Source: Parelaphostrongylus tenuis (lineage: Eukaryota > Nematoda > Chromadorea > Rhabditida > Metastrongylidae). From it: a stretch of DNA of 64,000 bases. The notes below the pieces were generated by a model. That model worked only from the letters and a program-made list of their open reading frames with translations. It made no database searches and was not told where the DNA came from. Location: the NCBI GenBank assembly GCA_019055375.1, contig JAHQIW010001998.1, forward strand, positions 248,001-312,000. The letters are read 5' to 3'. Below are positions 35,901-47,900 of the stretch, piece after piece. A program made the position numbers and the translations under genes. Every line of letters starts with the position of its first letter. Position 1 is the first letter of the stretch.

Positions 35901-38900
35901 TTTTCTTTTTCACAGTTTTATATTATTTACATGCCGAGGTTCAAGGAAGGTTGGTTTTCCGGATTCTTACAGACTCTATTGAAGAGATAGTGATTGTGGT
36001 TGAGCAACTGCCAAACCGATTTGAGCGGATCGGCATCGCCATCTTTTTTTATCTTACCTCGATTCTACCACCTCGCTAATTTTCCCATGTTAAAGCATCT
36101 GTGGGAATCTGAGCTCATATGCCGCAGTGATTAGAAGGGCTCTGCGACACACACGTTGTTGATCAATCGATAGACGATCGTTCGAACCTTGGGCCGAGAC
36201 TCGCCTAGCCTTTCATCCCTCCGGCGTCGATGAATAGGTACCAGACTTGTTTGCGAGGATAGCAGCATTTGCTTGACACATCGATAGGCTACGGCGAAGT
36301 TTTGCAGAAACCAGATAGGTATACAATCACCTCAAACGATGCTGCGAATGCTGTCAAGTGCATGGCGCATCCTTCAGGGGTTGATCATTGCCGAGAACTC
36401 TATGCTTTTTATATTTTATAAAGAGCATGTGGCGCAGTGGTTAGAGGTGCTCTGCGTCGTTCACAAGATTAATGGTTCGATCTCGCACTCATGGCTCACC
36501 AAGCCATCCATCCCTCCTGGTTCGGTAAACTGGTGTAGGACAGGTCTCAGACTTGTCCGCGAGAATAAACAGCACTGACTCGGTACAGCGGCAAGCCATT
36601 GCGAGTCATTGTAAAGGCCAGATATGCATTCAATCACCTCAACGAAGTTAAAAATTGAAGACGAATGTATGCACATTCTTTAGGATTGATCAGCGCCGAG
36701 AGCTTCATGGTTTCCTTGCCCAACTCACGTGCGGCTGGCTCGTTTTTATACTTTATATTAAGAAACCTATTTTTAGTTGATGAAGACAATGGAGGACTGT
36801 TCGTCTTCAGTGATTGCAGAAGAACGTAGTGTAGAGGGTGGCGGATCAAACATAGATGTAAGTCTATAACATCGACTGTTCTTAAAACCTCGCAGTAAAC
36901 ATTCAAAATAATTCAAAAAAAAACGAATGCTTAAAGCCTAAACGAGGTTTGTACACCAGGGCCATACACCGGTGTTTCGAAGGTTTAGAGGAATAGATGT
37001 AAGTTTTCTTCGTTCTTTTCAGCCAGAAGGAATTTTTTGAAGGGAGTCTGTCCTTTTCGAAAATGCTCCTTTTTGATTATGAGGGGACGAGTGAAAAACC
37101 GATCTCATTTGCTGGAGAGAAACTTTTCAGGGGAGTGTTGGTAACCATTCGAAAGCCGCGACTTGAGGCTACAACCAGACACGCATACTTCTCGCCGGGC
37201 AGAGCTCTTTCTTTCGACTATTAGTATTCTTTCGATAGCGTAATCAAATTGATTCCAACGCTGTGCTTATCTCCTAAAAAACCTTTTCTCCGAAACGCAG
37301 CAGGTAAAATGAGTTGAATTCTCCTCTGTGATCAATGTTTTCGTTGGCCAACTCACGTGCTGCTGACTGGGGCTGCCACGTTTGATGAGGCGATGACTAT
37401 TGATCTCTCGAGCATATGAACGCGTAGAGAAGTATTGAGTCAGCAGTTCACGTGGTCCACCCATAGACGCACGTGAATTGGCCATGGTGGCCCTTTATAG
37501 CGGATCGGAGTCCAAATTATCTTGCGCGCTCCGTTTGAGAGAAACATTCTTTCCAAAATATAGCACAGCGTTCGATTTTAATTCAATTACGCTTTTGAAT
37601 GAGTACTAGCATTCTAAGAAAGGAGTTCTGTCTAACGAAATATAAGCGAGATAATAAAAAACATGGTTCTGTAAAACATGATTTTATTTTGGATTTGACA
37701 GCTTTACAAAAGAGTGTTTCGAAAAACCGGCGATGTTGGGCTGTAGCCCCAAGTTTCAGCTATCGAATGGCTACTAGCACTCCTATGAAAACTTTCCCTC
37801 CAGCGAATTAGGTCGGTTTTCGATCTGTCCTCTCATCGGAAGGGGCCCGAAGGCATATACTCTTTGACATTTGTTCACAGGTGTTTTCGTGGAAATTACC
37901 AGTAGAGTGGATGTAATGGAAGAACGCCTCTTTCTAACGAGAATTTCCTTTCAGTACATGCTTTTCTAAACTAGAGAACTAAGGATGTTGCCGCCGCGGA
38001 TTGTCGGCATCTAAGAAGAAAGTCGATTATCCCTAGAACCAACTATTTATTAACCTCGACGTAGATTCAACAATTCAAATTCTTCATTTCGAGTGTTTTC
38101 TTAAGACCACAGCTCAAATTTCAATATGCCTGATAATCATTATTTGAGCCACGCATGTCAGTGGCCTGTCAATGAGGGCTGACTTATAGAGCCCGATACA
38201 CGTGTTTCGATCTTGCGATCTCGTCAGTCGGGCAGTTGCCATTTCTCGTCTTTTGCTAATCTCTGTGGGTGCTCCAGTCCCCACAATAAGAGTTAGCGAC
38301 GACGTACGTTTTACACTCTATGTCCAGTGAAAAACTCACCAAACACAGAGTGTTGTACACTCGAATGCTCGTGGCTAGTATATTTAATATAACAATATAA
38401 CATATCCTAAGAAAACACTCGAAATGAAGGTTATGTTATATTAAATATACTAGCCACGAGCATTCGAGTGTACAACACTCTGTGTTTGGTGAGTTTTTCA
38501 CTGGACATAGAGTGTAAAACGTACGTCGTCGCTAACTCTTATTGTGGGGACTGGAGCACCCACAGAGATTAGCAAAAGACGAGAAATGGCAACTGCCCGA
38601 CTGACGAGATCGCAAGATCGAAACACGTGTATCGGGCTCTATAAGTCAGCCCTCATTGACAGACCACTAATTCAAATTCTTTTCTTGATAAGCAGATCCG
38701 AGGTTGTGAATGATAGTATCTGCTGAATACATCAATACAACACAAAATTACAGTGAGTAACGTTACGACCAGTTTCGCCTTCTTCAGAGCCTGGAAAGGT
38801 TATGTTGAACGCAATCTACCTAGTCAGATGCTTTCATGAACCTAGCAGAAAGACGTAACAAACGAATTTTTTAAGATCGATTATAAGGTTTTAGATTCGA

Positions 38901-41900
38901 CCATTAGGTCTGCTCATAAGTTTTGGCACTAGAGCAGTAAACACCTAATATACCGACCAGAGCTAAGTAAAATTTGCTTAACAACATCATGAAGTACGTG
39001 CCATTAGCCTGACATATAAGGGAAAAGCGGATTTTTTTCAATTACTTCGATGACAGCCTCTCGATCAACTTCGCGTGGACGTCGGCAGCGCAGCTGGTCC
39101 TTAGGTTGGTGTTGCCGGCGTGAAACTCGACAATGAACCGCAGCGCTAATCGCCTGGACACAAATCCTTGAGCCTTTGCACGGTTGATGTTCTCGAAGGC
39201 GGTCGTATATCGCGTTCAAATTCGTATTCGCTAAGCAGCAAGTTGCGATAAAGGCTTCATTGAGCGGCCATGACGCGCCAATTATGGACAAATTCAGTAC
39301 CAAAGGAAAACTCAAAAAATTCTACGCAAGGCGGGTTTGATTTGTTACCTGAGATATGGCAGAAATTTGTTCAGGGTGATGGCATATACTATGACAGTGT
39401 TGTTAAGCAGTTATAATCTCTTTTAGTTAGTATATTCTGTGTATACTGCCCTAGTGCCAAAACTTACGAGAAAACCTATTTAAAAAAATTTTTTTTTGAA
39501 ATTGACTATTCGGTTGTTATTCGATTGTGTTTTCTTCTTTAGCTTGCCGATAATGATCCTGAGACTTACACTATGCGAATGAATTTGCTTGAATCATTGC
39601 AAAATAAAGTCTCAGTTAATAAAGAGAGAGAAGATGGCGAAGTGAGCGACGAAGGTAATCTTCCAAACTATTCAATGATCTCCTTCATTGTCGTTCTATC
39701 AAATGAGTCTGGTTTCAGATGGCTGTTCTAGTCATGTTGCCCCCATCAAGAGGTTCCAGGATTCTTCTTCGTTCACTCTGAGAAAGAGCCGAAAATACTG
39801 TGGGTACTTAACTTTTCAGCATATGTGAATTTAATTGTTTAATTTTGCAGTAATTCGTTTAAATGATTGATTGATTCAAAGGTTTTCAGTATACGCTTAT
39901 GACTTCGCGGAATTGCTTTGTTGAACATAATTAGTTGATAGTGTCGGCGATGAGTAATAGCTTTATAAAGGGTTTTGAAAACCGGTCACGTAAGACTCTG
40001 GCCAGATATTCAAGCTTTCAAGTAATGACTAACACTAGTGATAGCAAACCGATGGTCTCAGTGTTGTATCAGCACGTACGCTCGATATAAGTGAAACGAG
40101 GGTTCAGATCTCGTCTGCGGTCGAAAGCTTTTCCTGTCATCCAACACCGTTAGGTTTTTAGTGAGCTGATACATTTTTTTTTAGAAGAACTGTAGAGTTG
40201 CTGAGGTTAGCGAGTTCTGAAGTGAATTATTATCGCCATTCCAGTTAACTGATACCAGTATTGCCATTCTAGTTAACTGATACTTACCTTGTAAAAATTT
40301 GAATGTTTGATAATGTGATAACATGTTTTGAGCCTTTTATGAGAAGCGGTATGACACTTATAAAGTGGTAGACACGTGTTTCGGCCTTACAGTTTGATCA
40401 GTAATACGGTACCTTTCGGTCCAGCCGATCCTTGCAGGGTGACATACACTTTCTTATAAAGGAAACGACGCCGAACTATTTGAATCACTGCATGTAGAAG
40501 GTCAAAATCCCTTAATATTGTAGTGGCCACACTCGAGGCATTATGCCTGGTTGAATGAATCATATCTTCCTTTTCGACTGGTTATATAGGTCTCACTCAG
40601 AAACATTGACAATCTTATGAGGACTGGTATGACACTTATAAAGTGGTAGACACGTGTTTCGGCCTTACAGTTTGATCAGTAATATGGTACCTTTCGGTCC
40701 AGCCGATCGTTTGCAGGGTGACAAACACTTTTCTTATAAAGGAGTCGACGCCGAACTATCTGCATCACCGCATATAGAAGGTCAAAATCCCCAACATTGT
40801 AGTGACCACACTCGAGGCATCATGGCTGGTAGAATGAATCGTATCTTCCTTTTAGACTGGTTATATAGACCTCACTCAGAAACAGTGACAATATAATGAG
40901 AACTGGTATGACACTTATAATGTGATAGACGCGTGTTTCGGCCTTACTGCCTGATCAGTAGCTTGGTGCCTTTCGGTTCAGCCGATCCCTTACAGGGTGA
41001 TATGCTCCTATTTATGAAGGATTGAGGAATTGAAAGGGAGTATAAAGGATGAGCATCGAATGGCGAAATAGGTTTGTATAGTACTGTATTAGAGTCATAC
41101 CATGCCTCATAAAAGGCTCAGGACGTGTTGTCATGTGATCAGATTATCATTGTTTTTAGCGAGGCTTTGTATAAACAGTCGACAGTGAAAGTACAAAGTT
41201 CTGTCATTCTCCCTCCCTCCCTCCTCCACTAACATCACAACCATTAACACCTTCACCCAGCCGTGTCATCTATGAAACGCATTCGTGACCAGTCATTTGA
41301 GAGCTGAGGAGTACACACATTTATAGTAGAGGACTTTATATTAAATAATTTTGTTTCCGATCTATACATGATTAGAGTTTCTCAAAAAATTAGCAGCAAA
41401 ACTTGGATTTTGAGGTTATGAACCTGAAAAGTGTACAGTAAAAGTCCGTATAGGGTGGAACTGGTCATCGAGAATAAATTCAATGGATCACTGCTTTGCG
41501 CGTGTACCTTCTCCCATGTGCACACTTTGTAAATTTGTTAAAATTTCAATTTTCTAGGCATTTCAAGTGTACATCGGTGAGAGATACAAACGACATCATA
41601 GGACGTTCTAGCTGCTGAGCGAAATTTCAATTTAACAATTTTTTACTTGTGTTCAAAATACAAGATTTTGGGACAAAAAAACGCGAGAATAGGTTTTTGG
41701 GGCACTAGAAAGTCAGCATATTGCTTTGATCTAGAGAGAAAACCTTTACTTGTTGATACATGGAAGTACTTATTGACTTTGACATCACTGTTGAGGTTAG
41801 ATTTTAGCAGAGATACGGTGACCTGAAGCTGGGTACGTAATACTTTTTTGCTCACTAATTCATAAAAAATGAAGTGAGAGTAAGGCAGGCTGTGAGCGAG

Positions 41901-44900
41901 TGGCTAGTGATGCTCGGCACACCTGGATGCGAAGACGGGTTCTCAATGAAGCGGTAGCGAAGGGACTGGTTGAATGCGAGGAACACGGGACTCGCAGAGT
42001 GGAAAACATTTGATACGGTTTAAATAAAGTTTTATAGTCTATAACTCATTAGAGGCTTTCCATTTCAGCGCCAAGAGAATTTGAACGACCTAAAAGAAGA
42101 GACGATACCAGAAGAGGCAAAAGGCGATCTGTTAGTAGGAGCTCAAGTAGGGTGACTGAAAGCGCTAGACGGTATTTTACCAGACGCAGCTATCCTCATG
42201 AAATGGACTTTGAGCGATCAGTTCGAAATCGAGATCCAGGTAGCAATTTGTCGTTTTTATTTGTGCCTATGAACCAGTAGATTGGGTAGTGTTCCACAAA
42301 TCATCTATTTTCGGACTTTGACACCAATTTTCAGCTTTACAATCAAAAAGTCGTGAGCGGAGAAGACACTTATCGACTTCAACGGCTACTACTTCCAGTA
42401 CTCAGCGCGTAGGAAGCTCTAGACGTGATGCTACAAAGGGAAAAGGCGATATACTGCTCATAAGCAAGCCGTTCCTGAGTTCTCGATTACCCTTCCCGTT
42501 TCTCCAAGTGGTAAGGGGATTTTAATCTTCAAATCTTGCTAGTTTTCAAGCAGTACATGGGCAAGTCGTAGGTCAATGCAGGTCAGAACAGTTCGGGAGT
42601 TTTGGTCACAACTGCGGGCCAAAATGGCGAGGGTTCATCGATAGAACGTGTGGTCGAGGCTTCGACATCAGTCGGTTGTTCGGATAATCGATTCATCAAA
42701 AGAGTCGTCGATTCAGGATCGCATATCTCTGTCACAGTCAACACGATCAGTGGTGCGTGCGAGCTCAGTGTTTGATATTCTGGTCCTTATTGACTGTCGG
42801 CAAAAAACATTATTTTAGAAGAACACGAAAGCCCAGTTTCGACATGCAAAACTGTCCGCGAATGGAGCTACGCAACTGAAAACGTTACACTCAGGGACTT
42901 GCCAAGGTACTTTAGTTTAGTCGTTGTTTAACCCTTAGAGGACGGAGTGCATTCCATGGAATGCACGGCTCCTTAGCTTTTTCATATAATGGAAATCATA
43001 TTCGAATTTTGATAGTCTTTTGATAGCTTGAGTTACGGCGATTTCAGCAATATATTGTGCTTTCGAAAAGACCTTTTTGGTGCGCCATAGTAACAGAGAT
43101 AATATGTTTCTCACTTGCGTTTCTTTCTTTGCTAAACTGGAGCCTTTGGTTAAATCTTCCCTTTATTCTTTGTAGTCTTGTGATAGCTGCAATCTCGTTG
43201 ATTTTGAGGGAATGTTTAGTCTTCAAAAATGTTTTTGTATAGCGTTGTAAGAGCGAAAAGAATATTACGTTTCACTGGCGAAGTTTTCTCAACAGATATC
43301 AGTCATATATAGATCAAAGCATATAAGTGTTTAGAGGAGACCGAGAAGTGTCTCAACTGTACAAGAAACCTAGAAGTTCCTTTTAAAACGGAGAAAAAAA
43401 GATTCTCAAACGAGAAGTACTGCGCACCGCTTAATGATTAATGCTGCGTGATCGGTCAACTGCCGTCCTTAGAGGGTCGATATCTGCGTTAAATGCTTAC
43501 TGAAGCTCTTCTCCCATCCCTAGATACGTCGATGTCTACTGTTAAATGTTATCAATGAGTCTTTGGGAGCATTTATGTTATGAAAATTTTGTCTTTTTGA
43601 AGACTGACGGCAGAACTAGTGAATGGTGTCTCTGATAAGAAAGCTCTGATTTCAGTGCCCATCGTTGGGGATCTTCTTGGCTTGATCGTCGGAGTTTAAC
43701 CTCTGTTCTGTCAAGATTGATCCTCAGTTTCCTCAGCCTCAAACTGCATACCATCGAGCCACGGTGATAGATTTGAACGTTCTTTTGACCATTTCATAAT
43801 TGCAGTTATCTTCATATCTGTTCAGGCACTCTCTTGCATGGACGACCTCTTAATACTCCCTCCACCACCAGCTCCTCCTGTTCTTTCGGTGAGTACAGAA
43901 CTGTCTAAAAATGGACGATGGTTTTCTTAATTCTCCATACGACCTTGCCTAGCTGGTCTGAAGGACTCAGCAGTGATGATTTTTTTATCTTGGCAGAGGC
44001 TTATCATTTTGACGAAATCTGCGTTATGTAAGGAACAATGAGACGATTCCATTTTCGACTGAAAGATATGAATGAGATGGGTCGTGATGTTATGCGACCG
44101 TTCTAATCAATTTTGAGCTATTCTCAGTCATCGATGATGTTGAGTGATATACAAAACTATGAACCCTCATACGGGAATCGATTCCGCATTTCACTGTTTT
44201 CGTGGGCACGAATTAACAAGTTCCACTGCCAGGGCTTCTGTACTGCTATCACTCTGCGATACAAAGTGTCGATCAATCAGCATCCAACCGTCAGCGGTTT
44301 GACCTGGGCATATCGGAATTCAACCTAGTTACACTGACAGATATAAGTTTCATGTAAACAACAAAGTATGTGAAAGCGTGGTAGCAGAGCAGGAGCCTCG
44401 GTAATGCCATTGGTTAGCACGCGCTTCTGGAAAGGGTGAATACTTGTTACTTTCGATTCCCGTGTGAGGTTCAAAGTTCGGTATATCACTCAAATCACCG
44501 GATGTATATCCGCAATACCATACAATTGTTAAAACCAGTTACGTGAAAAGAAATTTTATGCCTACATAATCTCAGTTCTGAATTTAGAAATCTGCGGATT
44601 TGGTGGAGAATTTTCATCCGTCGTCGATTAGTGTACAGGTGCGAGAAGGAGGTGAACGGGTCGCTCAACTTTCTTCAACTACCAAGGCAAAGAATACCTT
44701 TCTTGATCAAAAACCGTTAGTCGATCCAAAAACATCTAGTCAACATCTACTCACTCATCCTCCACCTCCTCCACCTCCAGCAACTGACAATCCTGATAAC
44801 TACGACGATGTAGGCATGGATGTGGAGTCATCCCATTCTGGCAGCAGTTCCGTTACCAGTCACGAAGACAATGAAGGTTATTTGCTACTTCTAGCACTAT

Positions 44901-47900
44901 GTAGTATTGTTGTTGCCTTCTAGGAAATATTGGGTTATTTCCGAATCCCTTTCGCATTACGAAACTTGTGTTAATTTAATTGGTACGTGTATGTTATCCG
45001 GAACCAAATGAGGAAGCTACCTCTTTCCTTAGACAAGAACTATTCATAAGACTGTTAGTGATTATTTGAAAGTTCAAATCTTCGGCTACTGCGCTACGTG
45101 GCCTTCTTTTTGAAAATCTTTTCATAACGCTGTAACAGAAAGAAAAAAACCTGCAGTCCACTCACGTACATGTCTCGCGTGTAGACTATTCCCTGTAACT
45201 ATGAGAAACCATTCGGTAGCGAAAGTTTCGGTAATTCCAGCGCTGCGCTCAATTTCTTGTAGAGACCGTTTCACTACAGTGCAACGGGAGAAAATATAGT
45301 TTAGTTCACATACGCGGGCATCTGTTTTTCGACTAATATATGGGACTAAGAGAGGGTACAGGGGAGTGAAGCTGCCCGTGGTTTCAATACGGCGGTCGAC
45401 TGGTCACACTGATGGGTCGCACATGTTACATGCAATTTTTCTTATTAGTTAGGCATCTTCTCTCGCACTTCGAAAGAAACTCCGAATAAAGCGTATGAAT
45501 CTGATACAACAAGATTTCCTCTACACGTTCATATGTTCTTTGTGCTTCTGGAGGAGTAATAGTAAAAACACGGCCGGTAAAAAACTAAATCTTGTCTTGG
45601 GTGTTACAGCGTCATAGAGGGTTTTCTTCCAGAAAACGCTACCTAGCGCAGATGCAATACGATGATTCAATATTTTCAAATGAGCTGTCCATTTAAAATA
45701 TATGGTCTCATATCTCCGTTCAGTTAGTCAGCTGTATAAGTGCCATCATGATCAGTGATATGCAGCTATCGGCTAAGCAAAGACGATGTTTTCCTCTCGG
45801 AAAGAATGAGGCTTGCTATCGGTCGATGAGTCACGTTTAAGCTGGTTGTAATCATGCAAATTTTTCTTCCGGAGATCCCGTCCTTAGGGCGCGAAGAGAT
45901 GATAGTGCGATGGAGCAATTTTAGGGCTATATGGTGGGTATGGCACCGTGGTCAGGCGAGTTTCCGTAAGTATGGCGAGTCGACTTTGTAACGTAAGGTC
46001 GGGCTTAGCTTGGAGAAGAACGAGTCGTTTCGGGCTCTTCCTTCGCACTGATGCGGCCAGCTAATAGAGTTGTTCCTTGTAGACGTCGGCATTGATTGTC
46101 TGATTGTTGTCGAACAGTTTTCAAAACGGTATGCCATGGATTATCCACAGCACTGAAAACATAATCTTCCGAGCATAGAACTTGGGCTTTGGTTAAGCTG
46201 GCGGGTCTGGCAGCTGGCGTCCTGTCCTACGTGCGAAAGAAATCATGGGATAACCCAATACTTCTCAGTCGTGTATGTGAAGTCATGAAAGCGTTCAATG
46301 TTTTTTCTTTCAGCTTCAACTTTAGCACGACATTGTTTGTTCTCAGAAGCAGATGAAAAGCAATTGCGAGAGATGCTTCTTAATCAGGTAAGATTTCATC
46401 CACCTGTTGTCTCACTCGAAACAGAATTGCTAAAAAGTTTCATCATGCGCTCGGGCCTTTTCCAACGCTGGATTGTGGATTGTGCACAATAAACTCGCAT
46501 CGAGTTGAACCCGATGGAATGATGCAGCGCTCGAATGAATTATCCACATTCGGCAGTTTATGTATGACCGAGTAGTGGTATATTGTCACTCAGTGTTACC
46601 TGTTGATACCAACCTTTTCTCAACTTCAGACTCACTAGTTAGTCATATCGTCCTTGTTGATTGAGCCAATTTCTCGAAATTTTTTTCAAAAAATGCGAGC
46701 CTACGTTTCGACGCGTTTCGTCTTCTTCGGAGCCGATAGAATCATTCGATTCATTCGAGCGGTGCTCCTCCGAAATACATCCGACTCGAACGACAACGAA
46801 GGACACAACGAGAACGAACGACTGTAGAGCATCGACTCGGATCTCGGTTCTGAAGAAGACGAAGCGTTGAGACGCTAGCCGAATATATAAGTCTATTATA
46901 AAACACTTTCCTTGAGACTAGCTCAGTCAGCCAAGAAGATATAATCTCTATTGATCTATCGCCATCTAATATCATCTGCTGATCTGCTTGCTACGGCATT
47001 GTCTGGTGCAGAGGTTGCTGTTATACGTTCGTTGAGTAATTGGCGGAGTATGCTGGGAGGTGGGGAATAGAGGATCGGCCCGCACCGAGCATCACCAACC
47101 ACTCTTAATGGACACTCCCTTACAGTTCCATGCCCCAACCACCTGCGTGTCTAACTGGCAGGGCTGGGCACTGCTCCACTTTCTCTGCATATCTAACTCC
47201 CAGCGATACAGTATAATCCAGTGGAACGAAGCACCCTTTCTGCCGCACTCTACGTCAGCTAGAATTCGTTACTAGGATTACTGGAGTTTAGTAAAAGTAA
47301 CATCTACTAGACTAACTCTATCTAGAAAACACTATTTTTCCACTGGAATGATCAGATATTGGAGTGGAGCAGAGCGTCCAGCCTTGCCAGTTGGGCGCGC
47401 AAGGGGGTTGGCTCCATGGACTCGCACCGTAAGGATTGTATTAGTCTCTTAATGACCTATATTTTGTATTGTTGCGACATTTTTTTTCTATTGTTTGACT
47501 TTTATGATGTAAAGGAACACAGTTCAGCGAAAAGTACGCTATAATCATTAGGAGAGTTTGTACTGAGACCATCACTGAACGGTTTAATGTACTCTATGTT
47601 TTACTTTGTCATCTATAGAAGATTATTTGAGGTTACCATTAACCGAATGAGGAAAGCAGACAGTGGCCAAAGTTCTAGTGCCTTCACTTTGCGATACAAA
47701 TACGAATCGTGTAGCAGCTGCTAACAATTCTTCATCTGGTGTTGAAGTAAGAACCTTTCACTTTCTTGAACATCAACGTCAAGGACCAGTGCCAACTATC
47801 AAGATAGAAATTTTAGGGTGGAAATATCAATTTGAGAAGAAGTGTGACCACGCAAACGGTTAGTGAGGACGACAACGAACAACGTCCAAAAGGTTTTGGT

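Noticed and set aside
40060..40135. Possible tRNA (GGTTCAGATCTCGTC box B-like)
   Set aside because: No matching acceptor stem or box A at the right distance; probably another tRNA-derived repeat fragment.
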